Shown piece by piece: positions 1-8,044 of a stretch of 64,000 nt of DNA. The DNA is from an uncultured Candidatus Saccharibacteria bacterium (lineage in GTDB: Bacteria; Patescibacteriota; Saccharimonadia; Saccharimonadales; Saccharimonadaceae): assembly GCA_938036825.1 (NCBI GenBank), contig CALHWD010000005.1, positions 1-64,000 of the forward strand, given 5' to 3'. Each line of letters begins with the position of its first letter. The first letter of the stretch is position 1. The position numbers were made by a program, and so were the translations under genes. Below the pieces are notes generated by a model. The model was not told the origin of the DNA. It saw nothing but the letters and a program-made list of their open reading frames with translations, and did no database searches.

Positions 1-2
1 CA

Positions 3-2786
3 ATTGAGACGCTGCGCCGTGAGCTTCAGGAGGAGCTTGAGCTTGAAGTAAATTCAAATAATCTTTTGCTGCAAACCATCAAGCATGAAAATGGAACAAA
101 TGTTGCATGCTCCATCTATATTGTTACTGGCGTTGACACTGAAAAACTCAAACTGCATGAGGGTGCGGGCTTCGCCACAGGCACGCCAGAAGAGCTGTTG
201 AGCCATCTTGTGACGGGTGTGACCCAGCAGGCGATTGAAGCATTTGTTGAGGCTCGAGATTCTGTATCTGTCCTCGCCTGGACGACCACGCCGTGGACAC
301 TGCCGGCCAACCTGATGCTGGCCGTCAACTCAGATATGACGTACTGCGAGGTGCTGGTGGATGGCGAAAAACTGATTATCGCCGAGGAAGCACTGGAGCG
401 CACGCTACAGGATGAAAAGCACCAGCCGCTGGACTACGACGTATTGCGGAAATTCCCTGGTAGCGAATTGGTGGGTAAAACCTACCAACCACTCGATACC
501 GGCTCGGCCTGGCCAGAAAATGACAAGATCCACACCATTTACGCAGCGGATTTTGTCTCGCACGAGTCGGGTACGGGCATCGTGCACATTGCGCCGGCCT
601 ATGGTGAGGATGACTTTGAGCTTGGTAAGGCCAATGGCATCGCACCTTTCCATGTAATTGATGACAATGGCTACTACACCGATACCAATTACAAAGGCCT
701 GGAGGTGTGGGAAAATAATAAATTCATCGCCAAAGACCTGAAAGAAAAGGGCGTGGTGTGGAAGATTGAGTACATTCGCCACGAATATCCATTCAATCCT
801 AGAAGCAAGCAGCGCATCATGTACCGGGCGATTCCATCGTGGTTCTTTGATATCCAGGGCCAGAAGCCGCTGATGCTGGATGAGAACGAGCATATCAATT
901 GGTTCCCGGCTCACTTGAAACATGGCCGCTTTGCCAAGAACATCGAGCAAGCACCAGATTGGAATCTCAGCCGCGACCGCTTCTGGGCGACGGCGATGCC
1001 AGTATGGAAGGGCGACCGTGGTACGGTTAAGGTGGTTGGCTCGTATGCAGAGTTGAAGGAGCTGAGCGGTGTGGAGCTGGATGATTACCACCGTCCGTGG
1101 GTGGATGACATCACATTTGAAATTGACGGTGAAACGTTTACCCGCATTGATAAGGTGCTGGACTGCTGGTTCGAGAGCGGTAGCATGCCGTTCGCACAGC
1201 TGCATTATCCGTTTGAAAACCAGGCCAAGTTTGAGCAGAATTACCCGGCGGACTTCATCGTTGAGTACATCGGCCAGGTGCGGGCGTGGTTCTACTACGT
1301 GCACGCCGTCAACGCCGCCTTGGCGGAAATTGGTGCCTTTGGCCAGGCTGGTGCCCAGCACAAAAATGCCTACAGTAATGTCATCACTACTGGTGTGGTG
1401 GCGGGCAATGACGGCCGCAAGATGAGTAAGTCGCTTGGTAACTTTACCGATCCGAACGAGCTGATGGATAAGTTCAGTGCTGATTCCTTGCGCTTCCTAC
1501 TGCTGAGTAGCCCGCTGCTCAATGGCGAGGACTTCGCGCTGCATGATAAGGATGTGGGCGATGTGGCGCGCAAGCTGGCGATGATCTGGAATATGTATGA
1601 TTTCTTTACCATGTACGCCGAGGTAGATGGCTGGGAATTTGATGGCGAGCTGGTGGATCCGCTGAGTGGCCAGCCGGTTTGTACGTCCCTATCATCCACC
1701 GAAACGGCTTTCGCGCACCGGGAATCTCGCTCATCAACCGCAGGTGATACTGCGGAACTCGCTGCGCTCAAACAGTCCTCGTATCTGCCTGATGTTGATA
1801 ACCTCAATTCTCGGGCCCGTGCAGATGTTTCGGAAGATGAAGCGACGATCGGCTCTGTGACCAACCCGCTCGATATCTGGATTATCAGCCGCTTGCACGA
1901 GCTGGTGGCGGAGGTCGAGCGGCAGATGGATGCCTATAATATCCCTGATGCACTGAGCCCAATTTTGCCGTTCTTGGACGACGCCAGCAACTGGTACGTC
2001 CGCCGTAGTCGCCGCCGATTCTGGAAGTCGGAAGATGATGGTGACAAGAGCGACGCCTACCGCACGCTGCACTATGTGCTGGTGCGCCTGAGCTACCTGC
2101 TGGCACCGTTTACGCCGTTCTTGGCCGAGGAGTTGTATCATAATCTAACCGGTGATGATGAGTCGATCCACCTCAAAGATTGGCTGCCAGCGGGCGCGGT
2201 GGATGAGCAGGTGCTCAAGGATATGTTATTGACGAGGGTGTTCATTGAGAATGGACTATCTAAGCGGATGGACACTAATGACGAATTTGGTTCGATAAAA
2301 GTACGTCAGCCACTCGCTTTAGCTAGCTATAATTCAAAGCATAAACTGGATGATTTTTATGAGCAGATCATGAAAGAAGAGCTAAATGTCAAAGAAGTAA
2401 AACATATATATGACGTGAAGGGTAAGATGTTTGGCGTCGAAATTGATAAGACTATCACCCCCGAGCTCAAGCGCGAAGGCTTGATGCGTGAGGTCATCCG
2501 CCACGTGCAGAGTGCGCGCAAGAAGGCCGGGCTGCAGGTGGATGACCGGATCGTGCTGCACCTCGCGGTCGGGGCTGAGCCCGCCAGCGCCAGCCAGTCG
2601 GCAGCGTCAGGCCAGGCGCAACCAGCTAGTGACGCAGCCGCGCAGCTGGGCCAAGCTCTGGCTGAGCACGCCGACACCATCGCCAGCGAGACGCTAGCGA
2701 CAATGAAGCAGCCAGACGATGTACTCTACCAAACGACGGCTATGGTAGATGGCGCTGAGCTGCAGGTGAGCCTGGGGAAGGTATAG
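3..2786 (+). CDS. ileS: Isoleucyl-tRNA synthetase, 5'-truncated, with inserted Nudix-like domain
   Basis: Charges tRNA-Ile with isoleucine in the cytoplasm. The reading frame is already open at base 3, so the N-terminus (including the HIGH motif) lies upstream of the window. Seen: the WTTTPWTLP editing-domain motif near base 279, KMSKS at 1419-1433 (DGRKMSKSLGN), and the anticodon-binding region after about base 1860. The first ~85 codons do not look like IleRS. They contain a Nudix-box-like RELQEELELE followed by a typical Nudix C-terminal half (HENGTNVACSIYIV, LHEGAGF..TPEEL), placed just before WTTTPWTLP where the editing domain begins. Two low-complexity inserts also occur, at about 1650-1850 and 2570-2700. 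Translation stops at TAG 2784-2786. The synthetase identity is certain; the Nudix assignment rests on half a domain. Confidence 0.95.
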   Translation: METLRRELQEELELEVNSNNLLLQTIKHENGTNVACSIYIVTGVDTEKLKLHEGAGFATGTPEELLSHLVTGVTQQAIEAFVEARDSVSVLAWTTTPWTLPANLMLAVNSDMTYCEVLVDGEKLIIAEEALERTLQDEKHQPLDYDVLRKFPGSELVGKTYQPLDTGSAWPENDKIHTIYAADFVSHESGTGIVHIAPAYGEDDFELGKANGIAPFHVIDDNGYYTDTNYKGLEVWENNKFIAKDLKEKGVVWKIEYIRHEYPFNPRSKQRIMYRAIPSWFFDIQGQKPLMLDENEHINWFPAHLKHGRFAKNIEQAPDWNLSRDRFWATAMPVWKGDRGTVKVVGSYAELKELSGVELDDYHRPWVDDITFEIDGETFTRIDKVLDCWFESGSMPFAQLHYPFENQAKFEQNYPADFIVEYIGQVRAWFYYVHAVNAALAEIGAFGQAGAQHKNAYSNVITTGVVAGNDGRKMSKSLGNFTDPNELMDKFSADSLRFLLLSSPLLNGEDFALHDKDVGDVARKLAMIWNMYDFFTMYAEVDGWEFDGELVDPLSGQPVCTSLSSTETAFAHRESRSSTAGDTAELAALKQSSYLPDVDNLNSRARADVSEDEATIGSVTNPLDIWIISRLHELVAEVERQMDAYNIPDALSPILPFLDDASNWYVRRSRRRFWKSEDDGDKSDAYRTLHYVLVRLSYLLAPFTPFLAEELYHNLTGDDESIHLKDWLPAGAVDEQVLKDMLLTRVFIENGLSKRMDTNDEFGSIKVRQPLALASYNSKHKLDDFYEQIMKEELNVKEVKHIYDVKGKMFGVEIDKTITPELKREGLMREVIRHVQSARKKAGLQVDDRIVLHLAVGAEPASASQSAASGQAQPASDAAAQLGQALAEHADTIASETLATMKQPDDVLYQTTAMVDGAELQVSLGKV

Positions 2787-3148
2787 GTCTGCGAGAGACG
2801 CCGCCAAGCAAACGAGTGGCGCACCCCAGTCGTGAGACGCCACTCGAGCTTGGTGGCTGGCAATATTTGAGTTTCTATAGCCATACTCATCTCTTGCGCC
2901 AGCCTAGCATGCTTACCGAGCAAGAAAATATCGAGAGGCCAGCCACGAAACAAGTAGAAGCGCTCGTTTTATCAACATATCCGACGCAGTCAATGTGTGA
3001 GGCTGGCTACCAGTAGGAAGTATTAAAAGCCAGCCCCCTCGCTCGATCGCTTCCTCTCACGTTAGCCCTCACCCATGTTTTTCTCCAAAAGATTAAAAGA
3101 AGTACAGAGCAGCAATCGCTACAATAAGGCTATAACCCGACGCAATAA
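2787..3148. repeat. Non-coding hairpin region with alternating GGCTGGC/GCCAGCC copies
   Basis: No gene is seen between ileS and the ABC exporter. A strong hairpin lies at 2804-2853: outer stem CCAAGC/GCTTGG and inner stem CGAGTGGCG (2813-2821) with CGCCACTCG (2838-2846). The heptamer GGCTGGC or its complement then appears five times: 2855 (+), 2898 (-), 2938 (-), 3001 (+) and 3029 (-). Several mutually exclusive stems are therefore possible, for example 2855/2898 or 3001/3029. No clear T-run follows any stem, so this is not a plain terminator. Confidence 0.5.
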
Positions 3149-3157
3149 TTGACGATC

Positions 3158-4963
3158 ATGACTAAACTATCTGCTACCACACCCACCCCCTCACTACGCC
3201 AACGTCTGGTGGGGCTATGGCTAGTGGTGCGGATTATTTGGCGGGAGGCACCGCTGACGATTGCAGTCCAAGCGGTGGGAGCGGTGCTGTCGGCGGTGCT
3301 GCCACTGGCCACGGCATACTACGCGGCTCTTGCGACAACGGCTTTGGCCGAGGCATATGCGACGGGTGGTCAGCCGCAACTCCTCATCTATGTAGTGATG
3401 ACTGTGGTACTGGGCGTTGTGGCGAGTGTGTGGTCGGTGGTGCAGGGGTATCATGATCAAGTGTCGCGCTATCGCATCGAGGCTGCCATGAGCGACCACA
3501 TGTATGCTCGCCTCCATGCGCTGGATTTTTGGCGCTACGATGACCCTGCGACCATTGATATGTTTGATAAGGCACAGCGCTTCGTCCAGTCATTTTCGTA
3601 CCTCTTTATCCAACTGGTGCGAATGCTGACAGCGCTGGTGTCGCTGGCAACAAGCCTGTGGATGATGGTGGTGGTGAGCTGGTGGCTGGGACTGCTCGTG
3701 CTTGTGGCGCTTGTGCCAAGTAGTGTGGTGCAGGTGCGGCTGTCGCGTTTGCAGGCTGGCCACTGGCGCGATCAGGTGGGTACGCGGCGGCGCATGGCGT
3801 GGATCGAGCACATCCTTAGCCGGCCGAACTTCATTGCCGAGCTGCGCCTCTATGGAGTGATCCACCATCTACTTGGTGAGCGAGCAGCACTGCGGGATAA
3901 AGATCGGCTGCGGGTGCTTGGCTACGAGCGCCGCTTTATGGGGCAGCGCCTGGGCGGAGAGATTATCCAGGCGGCAGCGGAGGTAGTGGCGCTTGCTTGG
4001 GTGGTGCTGGAGATCGTGGCGCATCGCCAGCCAATTGGGCAATTTGTGCTGGTGCAGCAAATGGTAGGGCGAGTGATGAGTGGGATGGATAGCATCATCA
4101 GTATATATAATATGATTGACGAAGACCTCGCCACCATGGCAGACTACCAGCAATTTATGGCGCTGCCTACCATGAGCCAGGCAGCCACTATCGATGAGGT
4201 GACGCTGCGCGATGCGATCGCGGTGCAGCGGGTGTCGTTTTGCTATCCATGCACGCAAACGGCGGTGCTGCGCGATATTTCTCTCACGATTCGCCGTGGC
4301 CAGCACATTGCCATCGTGGGAGAAAATGGCGCTGGCAAGAGCACGCTCGTTAAGCTGCTCACCGGTCTGTATCAGCCCACCAAAGGCAGCATTACCATTG
4401 ATGGGGACGATCTCCGTCATATCAGCCCAGCAGCCTGGCACCGGCAATTGGCCGTGCTGGGGCAGGAGTTCATCCGCTATGACTTCGCCACGGCGCACGA
4501 GAATGTCTGGTATGGTGATGTCTCGCAGCCAGTGGATACAGCGCGCCGTGATGCTGCACTGCGCCAGGCCGAGGCAGCCGATTTTGTCCGCAAACTCCCT
4601 CATGGTGGGAATAGCTATATCAGCAAATGGATGGAGGCGGATGACCACGAAACAGGGGTAGATCTATCCGGTGGGCAGTGGCAACGCCTGGCCTTAGCAC
4701 GCAACTTGTATCGCAATGCGCCCATCATCATCCTCGACGAGCCCACCAGCGCCATCGACGCTGCCGCCGAAGCACGCATCTTTCGCCACCTCTTTGCTCA
4801 GCAGGGCAAGACTATCATCACCATTAGCCACCGCTATAGTACCGTCAAGAAGGCGGATGCCATCTACGTTATCGCTCACGGCCGCGTCGTTGAACATGGC
4901 ACTGCTACCGCATTGATGGCGCAGCGTGGTGCATTCTATGAGATGTTCAAAGAACAGATATAG
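3158..4963 (+). CDS. ABC transporter, fused permease and ATPase
   Basis: A 601-residue half-transporter, likely an exporter, that works as a dimer in the cytoplasmic membrane. The N-terminal ~330 residues hold hydrophobic segments (for example around residues 45-75 and 165-195). The C-terminal nucleotide-binding domain has Walker A GENGAGKST (about residue 388), signature LSGGQWQRLALARN (about 503), Walker B IIILDEPTSAID (about 523) and the H-loop TISHR. A TTG at 3149 would add three residues; the ATG at 3158 is the better start, although no clear Shine-Dalgarno is seen. It stands alone, ending 19 nt before tRNA-Cys, with no partner gene, so it is probably a homodimer. The substrate cannot be read from the sequence. 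Confidence 0.9.
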   Translation: MTKLSATTPTPSLRQRLVGLWLVVRIIWREAPLTIAVQAVGAVLSAVLPLATAYYAALATTALAEAYATGGQPQLLIYVVMTVVLGVVASVWSVVQGYHDQVSRYRIEAAMSDHMYARLHALDFWRYDDPATIDMFDKAQRFVQSFSYLFIQLVRMLTALVSLATSLWMMVVVSWWLGLLVLVALVPSSVVQVRLSRLQAGHWRDQVGTRRRMAWIEHILSRPNFIAELRLYGVIHHLLGERAALRDKDRLRVLGYERRFMGQRLGGEIIQAAAEVVALAWVVLEIVAHRQPIGQFVLVQQMVGRVMSGMDSIISIYNMIDEDLATMADYQQFMALPTMSQAATIDEVTLRDAIAVQRVSFCYPCTQTAVLRDISLTIRRGQHIAIVGENGAGKSTLVKLLTGLYQPTKGSITIDGDDLRHISPAAWHRQLAVLGQEFIRYDFATAHENVWYGDVSQPVDTARRDAALRQAEAADFVRKLPHGGNSYISKWMEADDHETGVDLSGGQWQRLALARNLYRNAPIIILDEPTSAIDAAAEARIFRHLFAQQGKTIITISHRYSTVKKADAIYVIAHGRVVEHGTATALMAQRGAFYEMFKEQI

Positions 4964-4982
4964 TTTGGTATAATAGGGGTGT

Positions 4983-5056
4983 GGCGCCGTGGCCGAGAGG
5001 TTAGGCAGAGCTCTGCAAAAGCTCGTACAGCGGTTCGAGTCCGCTCGGTGCCTCCA
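4983..5056 (+). tRNA. tRNA-Cys (GCA)
   Basis: It folds into a full cloverleaf: acceptor GGCGCCG/CGGTGCC (one G-T pair), anticodon stem GAGCT/AGCTC with loop CTGCAAA giving anticodon GCA, and T-arm AGCGG-TTCGAGT-CCGCT. CCA is encoded at 5054-5056. The frameshifted HNH gene ends on the opposite strand only 7 nt downstream. Confidence 0.95.
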
Positions 5057-5063
5057 TGTGGTA

Positions 5064-5518
5064 TTATTTTTGGAATGCTTTATACCAGCCCATTTGCTGT
5101 GCAGTGTGTCGCTTGTGGCAATTAGCACAGAGGATGCGGCATTTTTTCATTTCGACCACGACGTCTGGCCACGAGTATCCCAGTCGGACTGCTTGCGAGA
5201 TGCTAAAGCGCTTCGACTTTGGGTCAATATGGTCAAACTCTAGTACACGAACATCATCCTCACCACAGATTGCGCACGATTTATCACGCAAATAAGCAAG
5301 CATATTGTAGCGAAATTCGACGCGTAGTCGCTCGCGGCGCTGCTTGGCACGCTGCTGGTAAGCTGCTTGGTTCTTGCGATAATGCTCAGCGTGGGTCGTG
5401 CGGCGCTGAGCTTTGTAGCACTGCTTGCTATTAGGGCATGGCGCGTACCTGTCGCAGTGTTCCTCACGAAAAAGTCGCTTTTTGGCTTGTGTTCGCCACA
5501 TTTTGAGCATGGTTTCAT
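5064..5518 (-). pseudogene. HNH endonuclease, frameshifted near the N-terminus
   Basis: The C-terminal ~60 residues are a clear HNH core: CAICGEDD, then FDHIDPKSK, then CANCHKRHT, so the zinc-finger cysteines and catalytic histidines are present. The intact downstream frame (5064-5510) begins with an un-nuclease-like MLKMWRTQAKK. The neighbouring frame, starting at 5518, gives MKPCSKCGEHKPKSDFF, the zinc-knuckle start typical of this family. The two halves join across a short T-run near 5465-5475, implying a one-base indel or a sequencing error. The gene sits tail-to-tail with tRNA-Cys, 7 nt away. HNH proteins of this kind are often selfish homing enzymes; that role here is inference. Confidence 0.7.
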
Positions 5519-5533
5519 GATTCGTAAAATAGG

Positions 5534-6121
5534 TTATGACATAAGTAGGTCGCGCAGCTCAGGGAAGGTTGGCTGTTGAAAATGACCTCGGTCAACGAAT
5601 ATATGACTTTTTGCGCTTGGTAGATCAGACTGAAATTTTGCTAGCTCAGTAAACGGCACGACTGGGTCATCTTTACTATGCAATAGGTGAATTTCTTTGG
5701 CGGATTTTTCGAGTCCAGTTGCACTTGGTAATATAAAATCGCCCAAGTCTTCGTGAGTTGCATCATCATACGGCGCGGCAACTAAGATGAGTCGATTAAC
5801 AGGTGTGGCAAGAGGGTTCTCGTGTAAATACTTTGCTAAGAATATTCCCCCAAGGCTACTGCCAATAAGCTGCACGTCATCGCCCAGGAAAGGCAATATT
5901 TTCTCAAAGTAGATTTTCCATTCGGAATACCGCGCGTTTTGCTTGTTGGGCATAGTAGGTAGGAGTACATCAAAATCTGTCATTGTTACGGCGAGCCAAT
6001 CGCGCCATTTTGTTTTACGAAAAAGACTTTCATAAGTAAGCGGGTTAGTGCGCAACGCGGAGAGATAGCGCTCGTAGGAATCAAAAGGTGATCCGCCATG
6101 AATATGTACAATTTGCTTCAT
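5534..6121 (-). CDS. Small alpha/beta hydrolase
   Basis: A 195-residue single-domain hydrolase. Seen: IVHIHGG near the N-terminus, nucleophile elbow GSSLGG, acid-loop Asp in SKDDPVVPF, and catalytic His in VDRGHFQQP, so the Ser-Asp-His triad is complete. Length and motifs suit the RBBP9/YdeN-like serine hydrolase group. The frame is open well upstream, but the start is placed at 6121 (MKQIVHIHGG) because TATACT (6128-6133 complement) lies six bases before it, a leaderless arrangement. An alternative ATG lies at 6127. Substrate unknown. Confidence 0.8.
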   Translation of the reverse strand: MKQIVHIHGGSPFDSYERYLSALRTNPLTYESLFRKTKWRDWLAVTMTDFDVLLPTMPNKQNARYSEWKIYFEKILPFLGDDVQLIGSSLGGIFLAKYLHENPLATPVNRLILVAAPYDDATHEDLGDFILPSATGLEKSAKEIHLLHSKDDPVVPFTELAKFQSDLPSAKSHIFVDRGHFQQPTFPELRDLLMS

Positions 6122-6176
6122 AAACATAGTATAATACAAGCAGCACATGGCTACTATGCTAAAAGTGCGACTGCAG

Positions 6177-6262
6177 GCGCGAGTGGCGGAACTGGTAGAC
6201 GCGAGGGACTTAAAATCCCTTGGCCAAAAGCCGTGCGGGTTCGATTCCCGCCTTGCGCACCA
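6177..6262 (+). tRNA. tRNA-Leu (TAA)
   Basis: An 86-nt class II tRNA with a long variable arm. Acceptor GCGCGAG pairs with CTTGCGC, the anticodon loop CTTAAAA gives TAA, the T-arm carries GGTTCGATTCC, and CCA is encoded at 6260-6262. Confidence 0.95.
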
Positions 6263-6282
6263 GGCGTGATATAACAGAGAAG

Positions 6283-6306
6283 ACCACTCGGGGAGAGTGG
6301 TTTTTT
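6283..6306 (+). terminator. Intrinsic terminator after tRNA-Leu(TAA)
   Basis: Stem ACCACTC (6283-6289) and GAGTGGT (6295-6301), loop GGGGA, followed by a run of T. Confidence 0.85.
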
Positions 6307-6449
6307 CGTGTGCATAGCCAGAAGGGCAGTGTGTGGTAGCGGTCGTAGTAGCTATTAGCCCAAGATTTATTGTAGAATTACCCCAACCGCTGGCGAAAGC
6401 CACACAATTTGCTATAATAAAGCTATAACCAAAAAGGAGAAACGACACT

Positions 6450-7019
6450 ATGACAATAGCATTAATCGTTTTGCTCGGCGTGATTGGCCTGCTCGTTTTG
6501 TTTGGCATCTTCATGTGGGCAACATACAACAGCTTGGTCAAGCTGAAGATCCGCGTGGACGAAGCTTGGAGCGACATTACTGTCCAGCTTAAGCGCCGGA
6601 CAGACCTCATCCCGAACTTAGTCGGTACGGTAAAGGGCTACGCAGCGCACGAGAAGGAAGTCTTCGAGAATGTGGCTGAGGCTCGCAGTGCCATCATGAA
6701 TGCCCAAGGCGTGCAAGAGACGGCTGCGGCAGAGAATATGATCGAGGGCGCTCTGAAGAGCTTGTTTGCCGTAGCAGAGGCCTACCCAGAGCTCAAGGCC
6801 AACCAAAACTTCATCCAGCTGCAGCAAGAGCTGGTGGACACTGAGGACAAGATCCAGGCAGCGCGCCGCTTCTACAACGGTGGTGTGCGCGACCTCAACA
6901 CCCGCATCGCTATGTTCCCCGCTAACATCGTGGCTGGCATGCTCGGCTTCAAAGCCCGCGAGTTCTTCGAGGTGGAAGACCGCGCCAGTGTCGAAAACCC
7001 AGTGCAAGTGCAGTTCTAG
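6450..7019 (+). CDS. lemA: LemA family protein
   Basis: A 189-residue membrane-anchored coiled protein. Residues 1-25 form one transmembrane segment (IALIVLLGVIGLLVLFGIFM), followed by the family signature YNSLVKLKIRVDEAWSDI and RRTDLIPNLVGTVKGYA. The C-terminal FYNGGVRDLN and FPANIVAGMLGF motifs are also typical. A Shine-Dalgarno (AAGGAG) precedes the ATG, and a TATAAT box lies near 6413. It sits just upstream of htpX, a common pairing; the molecular role of LemA is unknown, though a link to membrane-protein quality control is often inferred. Confidence 0.95.
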   Translation: MTIALIVLLGVIGLLVLFGIFMWATYNSLVKLKIRVDEAWSDITVQLKRRTDLIPNLVGTVKGYAAHEKEVFENVAEARSAIMNAQGVQETAAAENMIEGALKSLFAVAEAYPELKANQNFIQLQQELVDTEDKIQAARRFYNGGVRDLNTRIAMFPANIVAGMLGFKAREFFEVEDRASVENPVQVQF

Positions 7020-7042
7020 ATACCTCGCACACTATAACAAAG

Positions 7043-7068
7043 CCGCTCTCGATGCAGGGCGGTTTTTT
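7043..7068 (+). terminator. Intrinsic terminator after lemA
   Basis: Stem CCGCTCT (7043-7049) pairs with AGGGCGG (7056-7062), loop CGATGC, followed by six T. It separates lemA from htpX transcription. Confidence 0.8.
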
Positions 7069-7146
7069 ATAACTTGAATTTCACAGCGCCACTGTTTAGC
7101 ATTAGCTCCACCTCGCAAAACCACCATTATCTGCTACAATATATCT

Positions 7147-8040
7147 ATGTACAGAGCAATTGCACACAACAAACGTAATACAGTTATTTTGATGATTGTC
7201 TTCGTCGCGATGGTGGCGGTGATTGGCCTGGCGGCGCAGTTAATTATGAATAGCCGCGGCATGCAAGGCAACCTGACGATCTTTTGGGGGACGTTTATTG
7301 GGGCGCTGATCTATGCACTAGTGCAGTACTTCATCGCTTCCAAGCTTGCCATGAGTATGACTGGTGCGGTGGAGATTCGCAAGGCAGATAATCCCCGTTT
7401 GTGGCGCACCGTCGAGAATCTTGCCATCACTGTGGGGCTACCGATGCCGCAGGTGTATATTATCGACGACCCAGCGCCCAACGCCTTTGCCACTGGCCGC
7501 GACCCCAAGCATGCCATTGTGGGCGTGACGACTGGCCTGCTGGAGATTATGGATGATCGCGAGCTGACCGCTGTGCTGGCCCACGAGATGGGGCACGTCC
7601 AAAACTACGATATTCGGGTGAGTATGATTACCTTTGGCCTGGTGAGTGCGATCGGCCTCGTGTCAGATATTGCGCTGCGCATGCTATGGTTCCGTGACAA
7701 TGATGACCGCGAGACCAATCCGGTGCTATTGGTGCTTGGCATTGTGGCTATTATCCTTGCGCCCATCGTGGCGGCCATTATGCAAATGGCGGTGAGCCGC
7801 CAGCGTGAGTACCTGGCCGATGCGACTGGTGCACTCACCACTCGCGACCCAGCTGGCCTGGCGAGCGCACTGGGCAAGCTGCAGATGTATACTCGCCCGA
7901 TGGAGAAGCAGGTCAGCTCAAGTGCTAATATGTTTATGGTGAACCCGCTCAAGCCGGGGTTCTTTAGCCGGTTGTTTAGCACCCACCCGCCGCTCGAAGA
8001 CCGCATCAAGCGCCTCAACGAAGATATGAACAAATGGTAG
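7147..8040 (+). CDS. htpX: HtpX-like zinc metalloprotease
   Basis: A 297-residue membrane-embedded M48 protease that degrades damaged membrane proteins, active site on the cytoplasmic side. Two hydrophobic segments occur at residues ~15-35 and 40-65. The catalytic HExxH is H146-E-M-G-H150 (AHEMGHVQNYD). Two further membrane segments follow (around 160-180 and 195-220), then the third zinc ligand region REYLADATGA. The C-terminal STHPPLEDRIKRL motif is typical. TACAAT at 7135-7140 is six bases before the ATG and no Shine-Dalgarno is present, so the mRNA is probably leaderless. Confidence 0.95.
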   Translation: MYRAIAHNKRNTVILMIVFVAMVAVIGLAAQLIMNSRGMQGNLTIFWGTFIGALIYALVQYFIASKLAMSMTGAVEIRKADNPRLWRTVENLAITVGLPMPQVYIIDDPAPNAFATGRDPKHAIVGVTTGLLEIMDDRELTAVLAHEMGHVQNYDIRVSMITFGLVSAIGLVSDIALRMLWFRDNDDRETNPVLLVLGIVAIILAPIVAAIMQMAVSRQREYLADATGALTTRDPAGLASALGKLQMYTRPMEKQVSSSANMFMVNPLKPGFFSRLFSTHPPLEDRIKRLNEDMNKW

Positions 8041-8044
8041 GGCA

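Noticed and set aside
405..1361. Long minus-strand frame (318 codons) opposite ileS
   Set aside because: It lies entirely against a conserved synthetase, has no known motif and no ribosome-binding site; a codon-bias shadow.
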